53,568 nucleotides of DNA from CAYVCG01 sp964449985. Lineage in GTDB: Bacteria; Bacillota; Clostridia; Lachnospirales; WRAX01. The position numbers and the translations under genes are program-made. How positions within the stretch are numbered: the stretch's first letter is position 1; every line of letters begins with the position of its first letter. Positions 1 to 8,871 of the stretch are shown piece by piece. The notes under the pieces were generated by a model. That model was not told the DNA's origin. It worked only from the letters and a program-made list of their open reading frames with translations, and did not search any database. The DNA is taken from NCBI GenBank assembly GCA_964449985.1, contig CAYVCG010000004.1:1-53568 (forward strand), in the 5' to 3' direction.

Positions 1-1194
1 TTATTTAACAACAATAATATCCTTTTCCCCGCCTGTAATACATCTTCCTCCAGTCGGAGTAACCACATACGTATCCTCCACGCCTACAAGGCCGATACCT
101 TCAATTGCTTTCTTAGGCTCTATGGCTATCGTCATGTTTTCTTTTATCGGAGCGTTAAAACCGTTGGCGATAACGGGATATTCATCCACCCGAAGCCCAA
201 CGCCATGCCCTAAAAATTTTATTTTTTTGTATGTAGGGCCCATAAAGTTGGTAAGCATTTCGTTATCCAATCCGCTTATTATCGTATTGTATATTTCCGA
301 TGGGATATTACCGGGCTTTAACATTGCCGCGGCTTCCTTCTGGATTTTCATGCATGCTCTGTGTAATGAAACAAGCTCATCGGAAGGATTTTGGCCAAAC
401 ATATATATCTGTGTCCTGTCTGTATGATAGCCCTCGACACCGTATCCAATATCAATAAATACAAGGTCTCCTTTTTTTAGCGTACGGTTTCTGCTGCCCA
501 CCAGCGGAACGGCATTGCATATACCTCGCATACCGCCGGGGCCGTCAAAGCTGCCTGGAAACAGCGAACTGTCTCCAAAACCAAGCTGACCTATTATTAT
601 CTCTGTTTGGAACATAGAAAACCGGGTTACGCCGTGATAACCGATTTCTATCATTTTGTCGTAAAGCTTTGCAGTAAGCTCCGCCTCGTTCATGCCTTCA
701 TATAAAAGACCGGGAGCAACATCCTCAAGCAAATGTTTATGCTGCTTTCCTGATTCTTCCATGCAGGCAAGCTCGTATGGGCTTTTTACAGAGCGGACAT
801 TAAGGATAGTAGAATCTATAGAAACTATTTGCTCTATGGTAAAATATTTCTTTAAGCGTTGCAACATAGCATAGGTCATCGTTTCTGTTTCGATATATGC
901 TTTTGGACAGTCCGACCCTATAACGGCGGCTGCGTCTTTATAGCTGTTCATCGGATATATATTATCAAGAGGGGATTCCATCTTTGCCCGCTCATAGCTT
1001 TTTCTTGCAAAATATGCATAGGAACCATCTCGCTTTAAAATAAATACGCCTTCCTGCATCGTTCCTGTGAGATAGTATTGGTTTATCTTGTCCACTATAA
1101 AAGCGGCGTTCCAGTCGCTATCATTTTCATTAATTGCCGCAAAAAGCCGTTCTATTCTTCCGAGTAGCTCCTCTTTTGATGGTGCACTTATCAT
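1..1194 (-). CDS. M24 family metallopeptidase (Xaa-Pro peptidase type)
   Basis: About 397 residues with the creatinase-type N-terminal domain followed by the pita-bread catalytic domain. All five metal ligands expected of M24 enzymes are visible in the C-terminal half: Asp in FIDIGYG, Asp in YHTDRTQ, His in GHGVGL, Glu in AIEPKK and Glu in VGVEDTY. The family removes N-terminal residues preceding proline or acts on related substrates, usually in the cytoplasm. The ATG at 1194 is chosen because AGGAGA lies 9 bases upstream; a longer reading to 1272 would run into the upstream gene. It is the last gene of the coaE-to-peptidase run, and its stop codon is exactly bases 1-3 of the window. Substrate specificity cannot be read from sequence. 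Confidence 0.88.
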   Translation of the reverse strand: MISAPSKEELLGRIERLFAAINENDSDWNAAFIVDKINQYYLTGTMQEGVFILKRDGSYAYFARKSYERAKMESPLDNIYPMNSYKDAAAVIGSDCPKAYIETETMTYAMLQRLKKYFTIEQIVSIDSTILNVRSVKSPYELACMEESGKQHKHLLEDVAPGLLYEGMNEAELTAKLYDKMIEIGYHGVTRFSMFQTEIIIGQLGFGDSSLFPGSFDGPGGMRGICNAVPLVGSRNRTLKKGDLVFIDIGYGVEGYHTDRTQIYMFGQNPSDELVSLHRACMKIQKEAAAMLKPGNIPSEIYNTIISGLDNEMLTNFMGPTYKKIKFLGHGVGLRVDEYPVIANGFNAPIKENMTIAIEPKKAIEGIGLVGVEDTYVVTPTGGRCITGGEKDIIVVK

Positions 1195-1210
1195 TTTCAA
1201 AAATCTCCTA

Positions 1211-1609
1211 TCATGGGTTATTAATACGTCTTGTTGAAGCGGTATGCATACGTGCTTTGTTAGTATCAACATCTTGTGAATAAATGTTTACAACCTCTTG
1301 GTTTAGCTGTATAACGCATGTATCGCAATAATGACCACGGGTAATCGGTTTGTTGCATTTTTCACACCTAAGTGTACCGCTCATTCCTTTTGAAATCTCG
1401 AGTCTACCTTCTCTAAGATATTTCATGATTTTTTTAACTGATGCACCTGTTTCTTTAGTAACTTCATTAACAGTGCAATTTGGGTGTTCGTCAATATAAA
1501 TGCGAACCTTTTGGAAAAGATCCTCTTCCTCTTTTAAACATTCTTCGCAAATTGGTTCACTCATTTTGCTGAACAATTTGCCGCATCTAGGACAGTTGAT
1601 AATATCCAT
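1211..1609 (-). CDS. Flagellar operon protein, YvyF/TIGR03826-like
   Basis: 132 residues. A zinc-ribbon-like Cys pair (CPRC) and a second pair (CEEC) open the protein. A helix-turn-helix-like stretch (VNEVTKETGASVKKIMKYL) follows, then a second CxxC...CxxC knuckle (CEKCNKP, CDTC). This matches the flagellar-operon protein family that includes YvyF of Bacillus, which sits near flagellar regulators. ATG 1609 follows a GGAGG site. It lies between trpS and the M24 peptidase, 22 and 16 bases from its neighbours, so it is probably co-transcribed. Its presence away from flagellar genes is a weak sign of motility, supported by the che genes at 45-50 kb. Molecular role in this organism is unknown. Confidence 0.75.
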   Translation of the reverse strand: MDIINCPRCGKLFSKMSEPICEECLKEEEDLFQKVRIYIDEHPNCTVNEVTKETGASVKKIMKYLREGRLEISKGMSGTLRCEKCNKPITRGHYCDTCVIQLNQEVVNIYSQDVDTNKARMHTASTRRINNP

Positions 1610-1631
1610 AATGAAAACCTCCTCATTAGAA

Positions 1632-2639
1632 TCATCTTACAGGGAAGCCCACCTTTTTCTGAACCTTTGATAATGTTTTGCCGGCCAGATAGTTGGCTCT
1701 TTGTGCGTTGTTTTTTATGATGGAATCAATATAGTCTTTTTCGTTTGAAAGGCGTTTAAATTCATCTTGCATCGGTTTTAAAACAGAAACAACAGTTTCT
1801 CCGACAGCTAGCTTAAAGTCGCCATAACCTTTACCGTCAAATTCTTTTTCGGCTTCTTGTATAGTTTTGCCAGACATTGCACAATAAATGTTTAAAAGAT
1901 TAGTAATTCCTGGTTTATCATTAGAAGCGACGATTGTATTGCCGGAATCGGTCATAGCTCTTTTAAACTTGTTTATTATAACATTCGGTTCATCAAGAAG
2001 CGAAATAACGTTATTAACGTTATCTGTCTCGCTTTTAGACATTTTCTTTTCTGGGTCTTGCAGGCTCATTATCCTTGCACCTGTCTTACTTATATAGACC
2101 TCCGGGATTTTAAATACATCGCCGTATATATTATTAAATCTTATAGCGATATCGCGGCAAAGCTCCATGTGCTGTTTCTGGTCCTCTCCAACCGGAACGA
2201 GATCTGTCTGATAAAGCAGAACGTCTGCCGCCATAAGGGTTGGATATGTGAAAAGTCCGGAGTTTATATTTTCATTATGTTTGCTTGATTTTTCTTTAAA
2301 TTGAGTCATTCTGCTAAGCTCGCCGATGTATGTAAAGCAGTTTAATATCCAAGCAAGCTCCGCATGAGCGGGAACATGGGATTGATAATACAATATATTT
2401 TTTTCCGGATCCAAACCGCAGGCTATATAGAGCATAAGCAGCTCACGCGATTTTTTGCGCAGCTCGGCCGGGTTTTGGCGAACAGTTATAGCATGAAGGT
2501 CAACAATGCTAAAAAGGCATGAAAACTCATCCTGAAGCTTTAGCCAGTTTCTGATAGCTCCCACATAGTTCCCGAGGGTGGGGTATCCGCTTGGCTGGAT
2601 TCCGCTGAATATTATCTTTTTTTGTTCCGTATTCTGCAC
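1632..2639 (-). CDS. trpS: Tryptophanyl-tRNA synthetase
   Basis: 335 residues, the normal size of a bacterial class I TrpRS. It charges tRNA-Trp with tryptophan using ATP. The HIGH-equivalent is in SGIQPSGYPTLGNY near the N-terminus, and the KMSKS loop appears as KKMSKSETD around residue 200. The start is a GTG at 2639, supported by AGGAGG eight to ten bases upstream; no ATG exists nearby in frame. Only 67 bases separate it from galT upstream, and no T-box leader is visible in that gap, so it is read as part of the operon. The family assignment is secure. Confidence 0.96.
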   Translation of the reverse strand: MQNTEQKKIIFSGIQPSGYPTLGNYVGAIRNWLKLQDEFSCLFSIVDLHAITVRQNPAELRKKSRELLMLYIACGLDPEKNILYYQSHVPAHAELAWILNCFTYIGELSRMTQFKEKSSKHNENINSGLFTYPTLMAADVLLYQTDLVPVGEDQKQHMELCRDIAIRFNNIYGDVFKIPEVYISKTGARIMSLQDPEKKMSKSETDNVNNVISLLDEPNVIINKFKRAMTDSGNTIVASNDKPGITNLLNIYCAMSGKTIQEAEKEFDGKGYGDFKLAVGETVVSVLKPMQDEFKRLSNEKDYIDSIIKNNAQRANYLAGKTLSKVQKKVGFPVR

Positions 2640-2706
2640 CGATCGTACCTCCTAAAAATAAAACATTTTTCTTAAGTTTATAATATTTATAGCCAAAAAG
2701 CAATAT

Positions 2707-3645
2707 TTAAAAAACCATTGCATTGCGCAGGGCTGATGCGGCATTTTCCGGAGAAACACAGTTTATGTGGCATAAGGTGGAAAGCTCCAACCCTGCAAGA
2801 TAGCCCCTTCTCGGTATGATTTGGATAAAAAAATGCAAACAATCGGTGTTTAATTCATGCGCATTAACAGGAGCGTTCATAAATAAGATATTATAGTCTA
2901 TACCGGGGAAAAGCTTTGTTATTGCAGATAAGCATTTTTTTAAAATTTCTGCAAGGCTTTTGAACAATGCTTCATCCATAGCATTAAAGCTTTCATAATG
3001 GGTTTTTGGAGCTATATTTAATTGATAACTGAATTTCGGGGCATAGTCACAATATGCCACAAAGCATTGATTTTCATATACATTAAGGTCTTTGTTCGCG
3101 CTGTGTATCACATTGGAGCAGATATGGCATTTACCCGTTTTTGTATAAATATCCAGAGAGTTTTTGTAAATGTTCTCTTGCATCTGGGGTATTATTGGCA
3201 TACCAACGATTTGCCAATGCGAATGGGGCTGAGAAGCCCCGCCGAGAATACCGTGGTTTTTAAAAACCTGGATATATTTTATATGTTTGTCGGTTTCAAT
3301 ATCAATTATTCTCTTTTTGATAGCCACAAGTATTTTTTCGATATTACATACGCTGAAATCATGGAGTTTTTCATCATGTATATCGGTATCAATCAACACA
3401 TCATGAATACCGTATCCTGTTTTTGATGACTCTTTTAATACGGGATATTTATTTTTGATAATTCTAACGCGCCCATCGGCGCTTTTATAAATATCTTTTG
3501 GAGTGAGATGTTCGTTGCCTTTGCAAAAAGGGCAGCTTTCGTCGTCATTAAGCCCGATGCCTTTAAAGCTTGAGGGTCTGTTCGCACGTTCCTCAGCAAT
3601 GGAAACCCATTCACCTGTCAGAACGTTTCTGCGCAGTTGCGGCAT
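2707..3645 (-). CDS. galT: Galactose-1-phosphate uridylyltransferase family protein
   Basis: About 312 residues. The N-terminus has the GalT signature (LTGEWVSIAEERANRP) followed by a CPFCKGNE zinc site. The HIT-type active site is QPHSHWQ, giving the His-x-His-x-Gln used to form the uridylyl-enzyme intermediate. The C-terminal domain also has HELNTDCLHFFIQIIPR. GalT exchanges UMP between UDP-glucose and galactose-1-phosphate in the Leloir pathway. No galK or galE is nearby, and the gene is embedded between a peptide-binding lipoprotein and trpS, so related nucleotidyltransferase roles remain possible. ATG 3645 is preferred because AAAAGG lies 9 bases upstream; the in-frame GTG at 3654 would have almost no spacer. 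Confidence 0.8.
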   Translation of the reverse strand: MPQLRRNVLTGEWVSIAEERANRPSSFKGIGLNDDESCPFCKGNEHLTPKDIYKSADGRVRIIKNKYPVLKESSKTGYGIHDVLIDTDIHDEKLHDFSVCNIEKILVAIKKRIIDIETDKHIKYIQVFKNHGILGGASQPHSHWQIVGMPIIPQMQENIYKNSLDIYTKTGKCHICSNVIHSANKDLNVYENQCFVAYCDYAPKFSYQLNIAPKTHYESFNAMDEALFKSLAEILKKCLSAITKLFPGIDYNILFMNAPVNAHELNTDCLHFFIQIIPRRGYLAGLELSTLCHINCVSPENAASALRNAMVF

Positions 3646-3670
3646 ATATAACACAGCCTTTTCTTTAAAA

Positions 3671-5392
3671 TCAATCTAACAAAAACCATTCGTTAATGTT
3701 GATAAACAAATTGTCTAAAGACGGATTAATGTCTCCATGAAGCCTATTATTTGCAATAACGGCGGATTTCCTAAACGCAAGGCTCACTAGCGGGAGTTCG
3801 TTTGCTATATATTTTTGCAAATCAGACATAAGTGATTTATAGTTTTGTTCGGTTGTCGCGTTAAAAGCGTTGGACAGGAAAACGTCCATAGCCGGATCCT
3901 TGTAATCAAAATAGTTTGTTCCGTCTGGCGAATTTTGCGAACTCAGCATAAATGATAGCTCTGGAATAACGGATAGGTTGTATCCTCCGATAACCATGTC
4001 ATAGTTTCGCTCTTTTAAGCGCAATTCATACTCATCAAAGCCAATGCTTATTATTTCAACCGAAAATCCAATTTCGTTTAAATTTTGCTTTAGCATTTCT
4101 GCTATTTTAACACGTTCGGCGTTTTCGCTGTTAACAAGAATCGTTGTTGTTAAGTCTGACTTAACTGTTTTTATATTTGTTTCAGGTTCGTTAGGTTCTT
4201 CTGCATTATCTTCCGTAGGAGTTGGTGCAGAATCAGTTGTCTTATCACTAATAACAACGTCTTTTGTCAGTGCCAAGCCTTCTGTTTTAGCCCAGCCAGC
4301 GTTTATTAATGTCTGTTTTGCGGCCTCAATGTCAAACGGTTTTTTTGCTATATCTGATTCATAAAGCCAAGATTGCGGGTTTATAGGGCTTCCGCTAATC
4401 ACAGCATAGTTGGAATAAACGTTTTTCACAAGTTCTTCATATGGCACAGCCTGCGCAATGGCTTCTCTGACGGCTTTGTCATTGAATATTGGGCGGTTAA
4501 AGTTAAAACCTATGAAATCAAAATACGTAGTTGTATATTCATAAACATCGAACTCATCGGAAGCTAGATACTTGCCCCAGTCCGAAATATTGCCGTTTAC
4601 CATGTCTATAATGCCTTGATTAAGCGAATCGAAATCAGTCTCGCTATCGGGGGTTATAACAACCGTTATTTGATCAATATAAGGCTTTTTCCCCATCATA
4701 TCAGATGCTTTAAATACAAGCTTTTGAGATGGTTCGTATGATGAAAATGCATAATATCCATAACCCACCGGAGACATGTTTTTATCGCTGGCAGGGTCAG
4801 TTTCACTTTGATAGTAGTGCTTTGGTATTATTGGAATGCACATTAGGCTTGGCATACCGGAAAACGGATGTATGAAATTTATTTTAACCGAATTATTATC
4901 AACAGGTTCAAATGATAATATGTTTTTTATAGTCTCTTTATAAACGGCTGTTTCTGGGGCCGAACGCAACATATCAAGCGTAAATATCAAATCGTCACGC
5001 GTCATCGGTTCTCCATCGCTCCAAGCATTGCCATTCTTCATAGCCACGGTAACGCTCATACCATCTTGTGTATAATACATACTATCCAGTATATCCCTGT
5101 TAATAACAGGCTGTAATGACTCGTCCATATACGCCAGTTTTGGAAAGATAATCTTCAATATAGAATCAACGGTCACATCCTCATTTAAAATCGGGTTGAG
5201 CGTCCTTGGGCGGCGCATAGAAAGTTTAAGTTCACCACCGTATTGCGGATTAGTTGGTTCGTTTAGTGTTTCGGAGGGAATCGTAGTGGGGGAGGGTGAG
5301 ATCTCTGTGGATTGCGTATTGGTTCCTGAACAGCCAGAAAGAATTGTTGTAATAACGATTAAGCATAAAAATAACTTATTTTTTATCTTCAT
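3671..5392 (-). CDS. Peptide/nickel-type ABC transporter solute-binding lipoprotein (SBP family 5)
   Basis: 573 residues. A lipoprotein signal peptide ends in the lipobox ILSGC with Cys21, so the mature protein is anchored outside the membrane. The body has the family 5 pattern: GGELKLSMRRPRTLNPI after the linker, NAWSDGEPMTRDDLIFTLD, and a late ERNYDMVIGGYN. These proteins deliver oligopeptides or similar ligands to Opp/Dpp-type permeases. No permease or ATPase gene is adjacent, so the partner is elsewhere. A Pro/Thr/Glu-rich stretch (SAPTPTEDNAEEPNEPET) around residues 390-410 is an unusual internal insertion. ATG 5392 is used because GGAGG lies just upstream; the ATG at 5404 overlaps that Shine-Dalgarno. 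It overlaps the end of the transglycosylase gene by 17 bases. Confidence 0.88.
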   Translation of the reverse strand: MKIKNKLFLCLIVITTILSGCSGTNTQSTEISPSPTTIPSETLNEPTNPQYGGELKLSMRRPRTLNPILNEDVTVDSILKIIFPKLAYMDESLQPVINRDILDSMYYTQDGMSVTVAMKNGNAWSDGEPMTRDDLIFTLDMLRSAPETAVYKETIKNILSFEPVDNNSVKINFIHPFSGMPSLMCIPIIPKHYYQSETDPASDKNMSPVGYGYYAFSSYEPSQKLVFKASDMMGKKPYIDQITVVITPDSETDFDSLNQGIIDMVNGNISDWGKYLASDEFDVYEYTTTYFDFIGFNFNRPIFNDKAVREAIAQAVPYEELVKNVYSNYAVISGSPINPQSWLYESDIAKKPFDIEAAKQTLINAGWAKTEGLALTKDVVISDKTTDSAPTPTEDNAEEPNEPETNIKTVKSDLTTTILVNSENAERVKIAEMLKQNLNEIGFSVEIISIGFDEYELRLKERNYDMVIGGYNLSVIPELSFMLSSQNSPDGTNYFDYKDPAMDVFLSNAFNATTEQNYKSLMSDLQKYIANELPLVSLAFRKSAVIANNRLHGDINPSLDNLFININEWFLLD

Positions 5393-5966
5393 AAGTGCCT
5401 CCATATATCTTTAGTATGAATTCATATATTTTAGTATTAAACTCGACCCTTTTCACATAATTTTCAGTTTCCTTAAACGGAATCGTATCAAGGGTTTCGC
5501 CGTCTTTGCTATATTTTTTGTTATCCAGCCATTTTGAAACGTTTCCACTGCCGGCGTTGTAGGCGGCAAGAGCCGTTTGCAAATCCCCGAACTGCCTTTC
5601 CATGCGGTTAAGAACCCAACATCCGATTTGTATGTTTATTTCCGGATCTAAAATTTGTTTATAATCATATTTGTTTATCCCTATTTCGGAAGCGGCCCAA
5701 TCTGCCGTATTTCGAACAACCTGCATTAGCCCGCTTGCTCCTTTTTGCGAAACTGCGGAATCATCGAATTTACTTTCGGCATGAATAACACCGCAGACGA
5801 GAGCAGGGTTTAAATCATATTGCGCACAGTATTTTTGAATAATACCTAAATATTTAAGCGGATAATACCATGAAAAAGCCGTATATGCACAAGCTCCTAA
5901 TAAAACTATAATTATCACGGCGAAAACAATTTTCTTTATTTTTCTAAAATCAAAAACATAAATCAT
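5376..5966 (-). CDS. Lytic transglycosylase, SLT domain
   Basis: 196 residues. An N-terminal membrane anchor (about residues 12-30) is followed by a soluble SLT/goose-lysozyme-like domain. The catalytic glutamate is Glu64 in VIHAESKFDDSAVS. Other family hallmarks are GASGLMQV and LAAYNAGSGNV. Such enzymes cleave the MurNAc-GlcNAc bond of peptidoglycan, leaving 1,6-anhydro ends, on the outer face of the cytoplasmic membrane. The ATG overlaps the coaE stop codon by one base (TAATG), indicating translational coupling. It resembles the small YjbJ/SLT proteins found beside coaE in other Clostridia. Confidence 0.9.
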   Translation of the reverse strand: MIYVFDFRKIKKIVFAVIIIVLLGACAYTAFSWYYPLKYLGIIQKYCAQYDLNPALVCGVIHAESKFDDSAVSQKGASGLMQVVRNTADWAASEIGINKYDYKQILDPEINIQIGCWVLNRMERQFGDLQTALAAYNAGSGNVSKWLDNKKYSKDGETLDTIPFKETENYVKRVEFNTKIYEFILKIYGGTYEDKK

Positions 5967-6559
5967 TAGGACCTCTCCAATATAAGGCTGACTTTTTCAT
6001 AGAGCTGTTGCAAATTACCGTTGTTTTCCAAAATAATATCGGCGTATTTTTTTAATACGTCAAATGGCGTTTGGCTGTTTATGCGGCTGAGGGCATGTTC
6101 CTCTGTCATGCCGTCCCTTTCCATTGCTCTTTTAACGCGAATACCAACATCTGAATATACAAGCCAAACTTCGTCACAAATATTATGCAATCTCGCTTCT
6201 ATAAGCAACGGAGCGTCTAAAACGATAAACTTATAATCTCCCGGATTTAGATTTATTTCATCGATAAGCTCATGCGTTCTTTTAATGACGTATTTATGGT
6301 TTATGTCAGAAAGCTTTTTAAGCTTATGGGTATCGGAAAAAACAATCTTTGCCAAAGCTTTTCTATCTATCTCTTTTTCTTCGTTCAAGATAGACAAACC
6401 GAATAAGCCTACAATTTCATTGTATGCCGGGTTGCCTCGCAACATGATTAAGTGGTTGATTTTGTCCGCATCTATAATAAAGCCGCCAAATCCTTCCAAA
6501 ATCTTAGAAACGGAGCTTTTTCCGCTGCCAAGGCCACCGGTCACACCTATTATTCTCAT
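5966..6559 (-). CDS. coaE: Dephospho-CoA kinase
   Basis: About 197 residues. The P-loop GGLGSGKS lies at residues 8-15, followed by the DADKINH substrate segment and the lid region RVKRAMERDGM. It catalyses the last step of coenzyme A synthesis, phosphorylating the 3'-hydroxyl of dephospho-CoA. ATG 6559 is chosen because AAAGGGGAA lies 7 bases upstream; an upstream ATG at 6604 would add residues not seen in the family. It is the first gene of the minus-strand run that ends at the window edge. The stretch 6560-6710 upstream holds no gene, and I see no clear sigma-A promoter in it. Confidence 0.94.
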   Translation of the reverse strand: MRIIGVTGGLGSGKSSVSKILEGFGGFIIDADKINHLIMLRGNPAYNEIVGLFGLSILNEEKEIDRKALAKIVFSDTHKLKKLSDINHKYVIKRTHELIDEINLNPGDYKFIVLDAPLLIEARLHNICDEVWLVYSDVGIRVKRAMERDGMTEEHALSRINSQTPFDVLKKYADIILENNGNLQQLYEKVSLILERS

Positions 6560-6710
6560 AATATGTTCCCCTTTAAATCGTTTTGAACATAACCCATTGG
6601 TCAAAATGAGCCTTCAATAATAATATCACAGGCGCAAAAAATAGTACAGCCAATTTGACATTTATGTTAATTGAATTTAAAAATTTTAGCCAATTTGTCC
6701 TGGTTGGGTT

Positions 6711-6879
6711 ATATGGCAACGGTGTAAAACGTAATTTTTGCTTAAAAGTTTCGGGACAAAACGCGTTCCCTCATTCCATTTTGGCGCAGAACACGCCAAA
6801 ATTGGTGGTCGAGAACGCAAGTCCCGCCGCTTGCGCTAACTTTTACGCAAAAATATTGAATTATGCACCGTTGTCATAT
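6711..6879. repeat. Large imperfect palindrome (about 170 bp hairpin)
   Basis: The left arm begins ATATGGCAACGGTG and the right arm ends with the complement of ATATGACAACGGTG. Complementarity continues inward through TTTTTGC(T/G)TAAAAGTT and CGGGAC to a closing ATTTTGGCG/CGCCAAAAT stem around a 7-base loop (6787-6793). It fills most of the 380-base gap between the divergent coaE and spoVB genes. The inner segments pair less well than the ends. An 88-codon open frame runs through it but has no Shine-Dalgarno site or recognisable protein. It could be a small non-autonomous mobile element or a structured regulatory RNA or DNA region. No second copy was seen in the window. Confidence 0.7.
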
Positions 6880-6902
6880 GATAAACAAGTTATGAATACA
6901 TT
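6874..6902 (+). promoter_or_regulatory. Candidate sigma-E (mother-cell) promoter for the spoVB-like gene
   Basis: TCATATG (6874-6880), 14 bases, then AATACATT (6895-6902). This is close to the Bacillus sigma-E consensus (KMATATT-N14-CATACAHT). The predicted start is about 30 bases before the ATG at 6941. The -35 element overlaps the right end of the large palindrome. It fits the sporulation role of SpoVB-type proteins. Confidence 0.5.
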
Positions 6903-6940
6903 TTTAAAGAGACAAATATAAAGAGGGGTATTATTTTCAT

Positions 6941-8685
6941 ATGGAGTATAAAAAGAAGGGTATTATAAAAGGAGCTCTTATACTAACGGTAGCAAGCATT
7001 ATTACAAGAATATTAGGGTTTGTCTATAGAATTTACATGTCCAAAACTATTGGGGCAGAAGGCATGGGGTTGTATCAGCTTATTATGCCATTATACAGCC
7101 TTGCATGGAGCATAGCCTGCTCTGGCTTTACGATGACGATAGCCCGGCTAGTATCCCAAGAGAATGCTAAGAAAGAATATGGCAATATGGGAAGGGCATT
7201 GAAGCAGTCTATTGTAATAACGTGTTCTATTGCTGCGCTTATAACGCTTGTGATGTATTTCTTTTCGGATTTTATATCAGTTGTGTTCCTAAATGATGCG
7301 AGGGTATCGCTTTCTTTAAAAATACTTTCATTTGCGTTTCCGTTTATGGCTATTGGGTCTTGCATCAGGGGTTATTATTTCGGTTTGCAGGAGTCCAGCG
7401 TTCCTGCCATAAGCCAAGTCTTGGAACAATGTGTTAGAATGGTAGTTATATTCTTCCTTGCAGGAACATTTATACCTATGGGGCTTGAATATGCCTGCGC
7501 AGCGGCTGTTATCGGTATATTAGGCGGAGAGTTTTTATCGTTTCTGTATGTATTTTATTCTTATATCGTTTTCAAAAGAAAATATGGTATGGTGATAAAG
7601 CCAAGCATTATGCCGGGAAAGATGCTTTCCATGATTATGGTTATGGCTGTGCCGTTGACGATGAACAGGATAACGGGTTCTTTGCTTTCCACGGTGGAAA
7701 ACCTTCTTATTCCGCAAAGGCTGGAAATGTATGGCTATACTGCACAAGAGTCGATCATACTATACGGACAGATAACGGGTATGGCTCTGCCTCTTATTTT
7801 CTTCCCGTCAGCAATTTTATTTGCCTTGTCAACAACGCTTGTCCCGGCTATATCAGAGGCTATGGCAATAAACAATAAAAAAAGGATAGCTTATACAATA
7901 AATAAAGCTATGCTGTTCACATCTGTTATCGGGATAGGAGCGTGTGCAATATTCCTTGTTTTCCCGAGGGAGCTGGGCATGGTTATATATGATCAGGATA
8001 TTTCGCACATGCTGTTTATGTTAGGTTTGATGTGCCCTTTGTGGTATTTAAATATAACGTTTTCCGGTATATTAAACGGGCTTGGACAACAGGTATTTAT
8101 GTTTAGAAACGGTCTCATATCCTCTGCCATAAACATTGGATTTGTATTCTTCCTTGTGCCGAAACATGGGCTCAATGCATTTATTTTGGGATGGTTTATA
8201 AGCCTTGTTGTAGTTGTATTTTTGGATATAATGAGGATAAAGAAATGCGCAGATATAGAGATACCGATAGTAAAGTGGTTTTTAAAGCCGATTTTAGCGG
8301 CATTTGGAACGGGGCTTTTTGTCAAATACATAGCAAGGATAGTTATATTTCCGATGTTTGGAAGCGTATTCGGATTAATAATATCAATAGGCGTATTGGG
8401 AATACTGTTCGGGTTGTTTGTTATATTGCTTGGGGTTATATCAATAAGCGATATANNNNNNNNNNNNNNNNNNNNNNNNNNNNNNNNNNNNNNNNNNNNN
8501 NNNNNNNNNNNNNNNNNNNNNNNNNNNNNNNNNNNNNNNNNNNNNNNNNNNNNNNAATACTGTTCGGGTTGTTTGTTATATTGCTTGGGGTTATATCAAT
8601 AAGCGATATATCTCTGTTGTTCCGTGGACTGCCTATTCGAAAGATGCAGCAAAGTTCAGCTAAGGAGAAAAGCATACTGACGTGA
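6941..8685 (+). CDS. spoVB: Polysaccharide/lipid II flippase family protein, stage V sporulation protein B type
   Basis: Multi-pass membrane protein of the MOP exporter superfamily. It starts with a basic N-terminus and AS-ITRILGFVYRIYMSK, typical of SpoVB/YtgP proteins that move lipid-linked sugar precursors across the membrane for cortex or wall synthesis. About 12-14 hydrophobic segments can be read. A 100-N gap at 8456-8555 interrupts it. The 55 bases on each side are identical, and removing 155 bases (100 N plus one copy) leaves 1590 bases, exactly 530 codons (529 residues) in frame to the TGA at 8683-8685. The gene is therefore intact, ending in KEKSILT. Its GAGGGG site lies 12 bases before the ATG. 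SpoVB versus YtgP paralogue cannot be settled here. Confidence 0.85.
8456..8555. other. Assembly gap, artificial (unmerged 55-base overlap)
   Basis: Exactly 100 N. Bases 8401-8455 and 8556-8610 are the same 55-base sequence, as expected when two contigs ending in a shared k-mer are scaffolded and not merged. No sequence need be missing. Collapsing the duplicate restores the spoVB reading frame. Confidence 0.93.
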
Positions 8686-8694
8686 GAATAAACA

Positions 8695-8716
8695 ACCCCG
8701 CCCTTAGTGGCGGGGT
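8695..8716 (+). terminator. Hairpin after spoVB (left member of pair A)
   Basis: Stem ACCCCGCC/GGCGGGGT with a six-base CTTAGT loop, 9 bases after the spoVB stop. It lacks a clean U-tract on the plus strand. It matches the hairpin at 8843-8864 in 20 of 22 positions, with repeat A between them. Confidence 0.6.
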
Positions 8717-8842
8717 CAGGCTTTTGATAATTCATTAATGCTGACGCGCAATGCGCGCCCCTACAGAAATTCTGGTTTAACGCCGTTTGTAGGGGTGGTC
8801 TTTGGTCGTCCGTCAGAAATTTTAGTATTTGCTGACATTGTT
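8717..8842. repeat. Palindromic cloverleaf repeat, copy A
   Basis: Core 8741-8816: outer stem CTGACG/CGTCAG, side hairpin GCGCAATGCGC, central stem CCCCTACA/TGTAGGGG, side hairpin around GGTCTTTGGTC. Flanking spacers include TTTTAGTATTTGCTGACAT, which recurs in copy D. Related copies lie at 29138-29215, 40923-41037 and 51476-51604. It sits between the convergent spoVB and prs genes. Confidence 0.85.
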
Positions 8843-8864
8843 ACTCCGCCCTTAGGGGCGGGGT
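8843..8864 (-). terminator. Hairpin after prs (right member of pair A)
   Basis: Stem ACTCCGCCC/GGGCGGGGT with a TTAG loop, immediately after the prs stop on the minus strand. It is a near copy of the hairpin at 8695-8716. Only short T-runs follow, so termination strength is uncertain. Confidence 0.6.
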
Positions 8865-8871
8865 AACTACT

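Noticed and set aside
6655..6921. An 88-codon open frame across the large palindrome
   Set aside because: No Shine-Dalgarno, no recognisable protein features, and it reads through a palindrome; the openness is explained by base composition.
8456..8555. Disruption of spoVB by an inserted element
   Set aside because: The 55-base identical flanks and exact restoration of frame after collapse show an assembly artefact.
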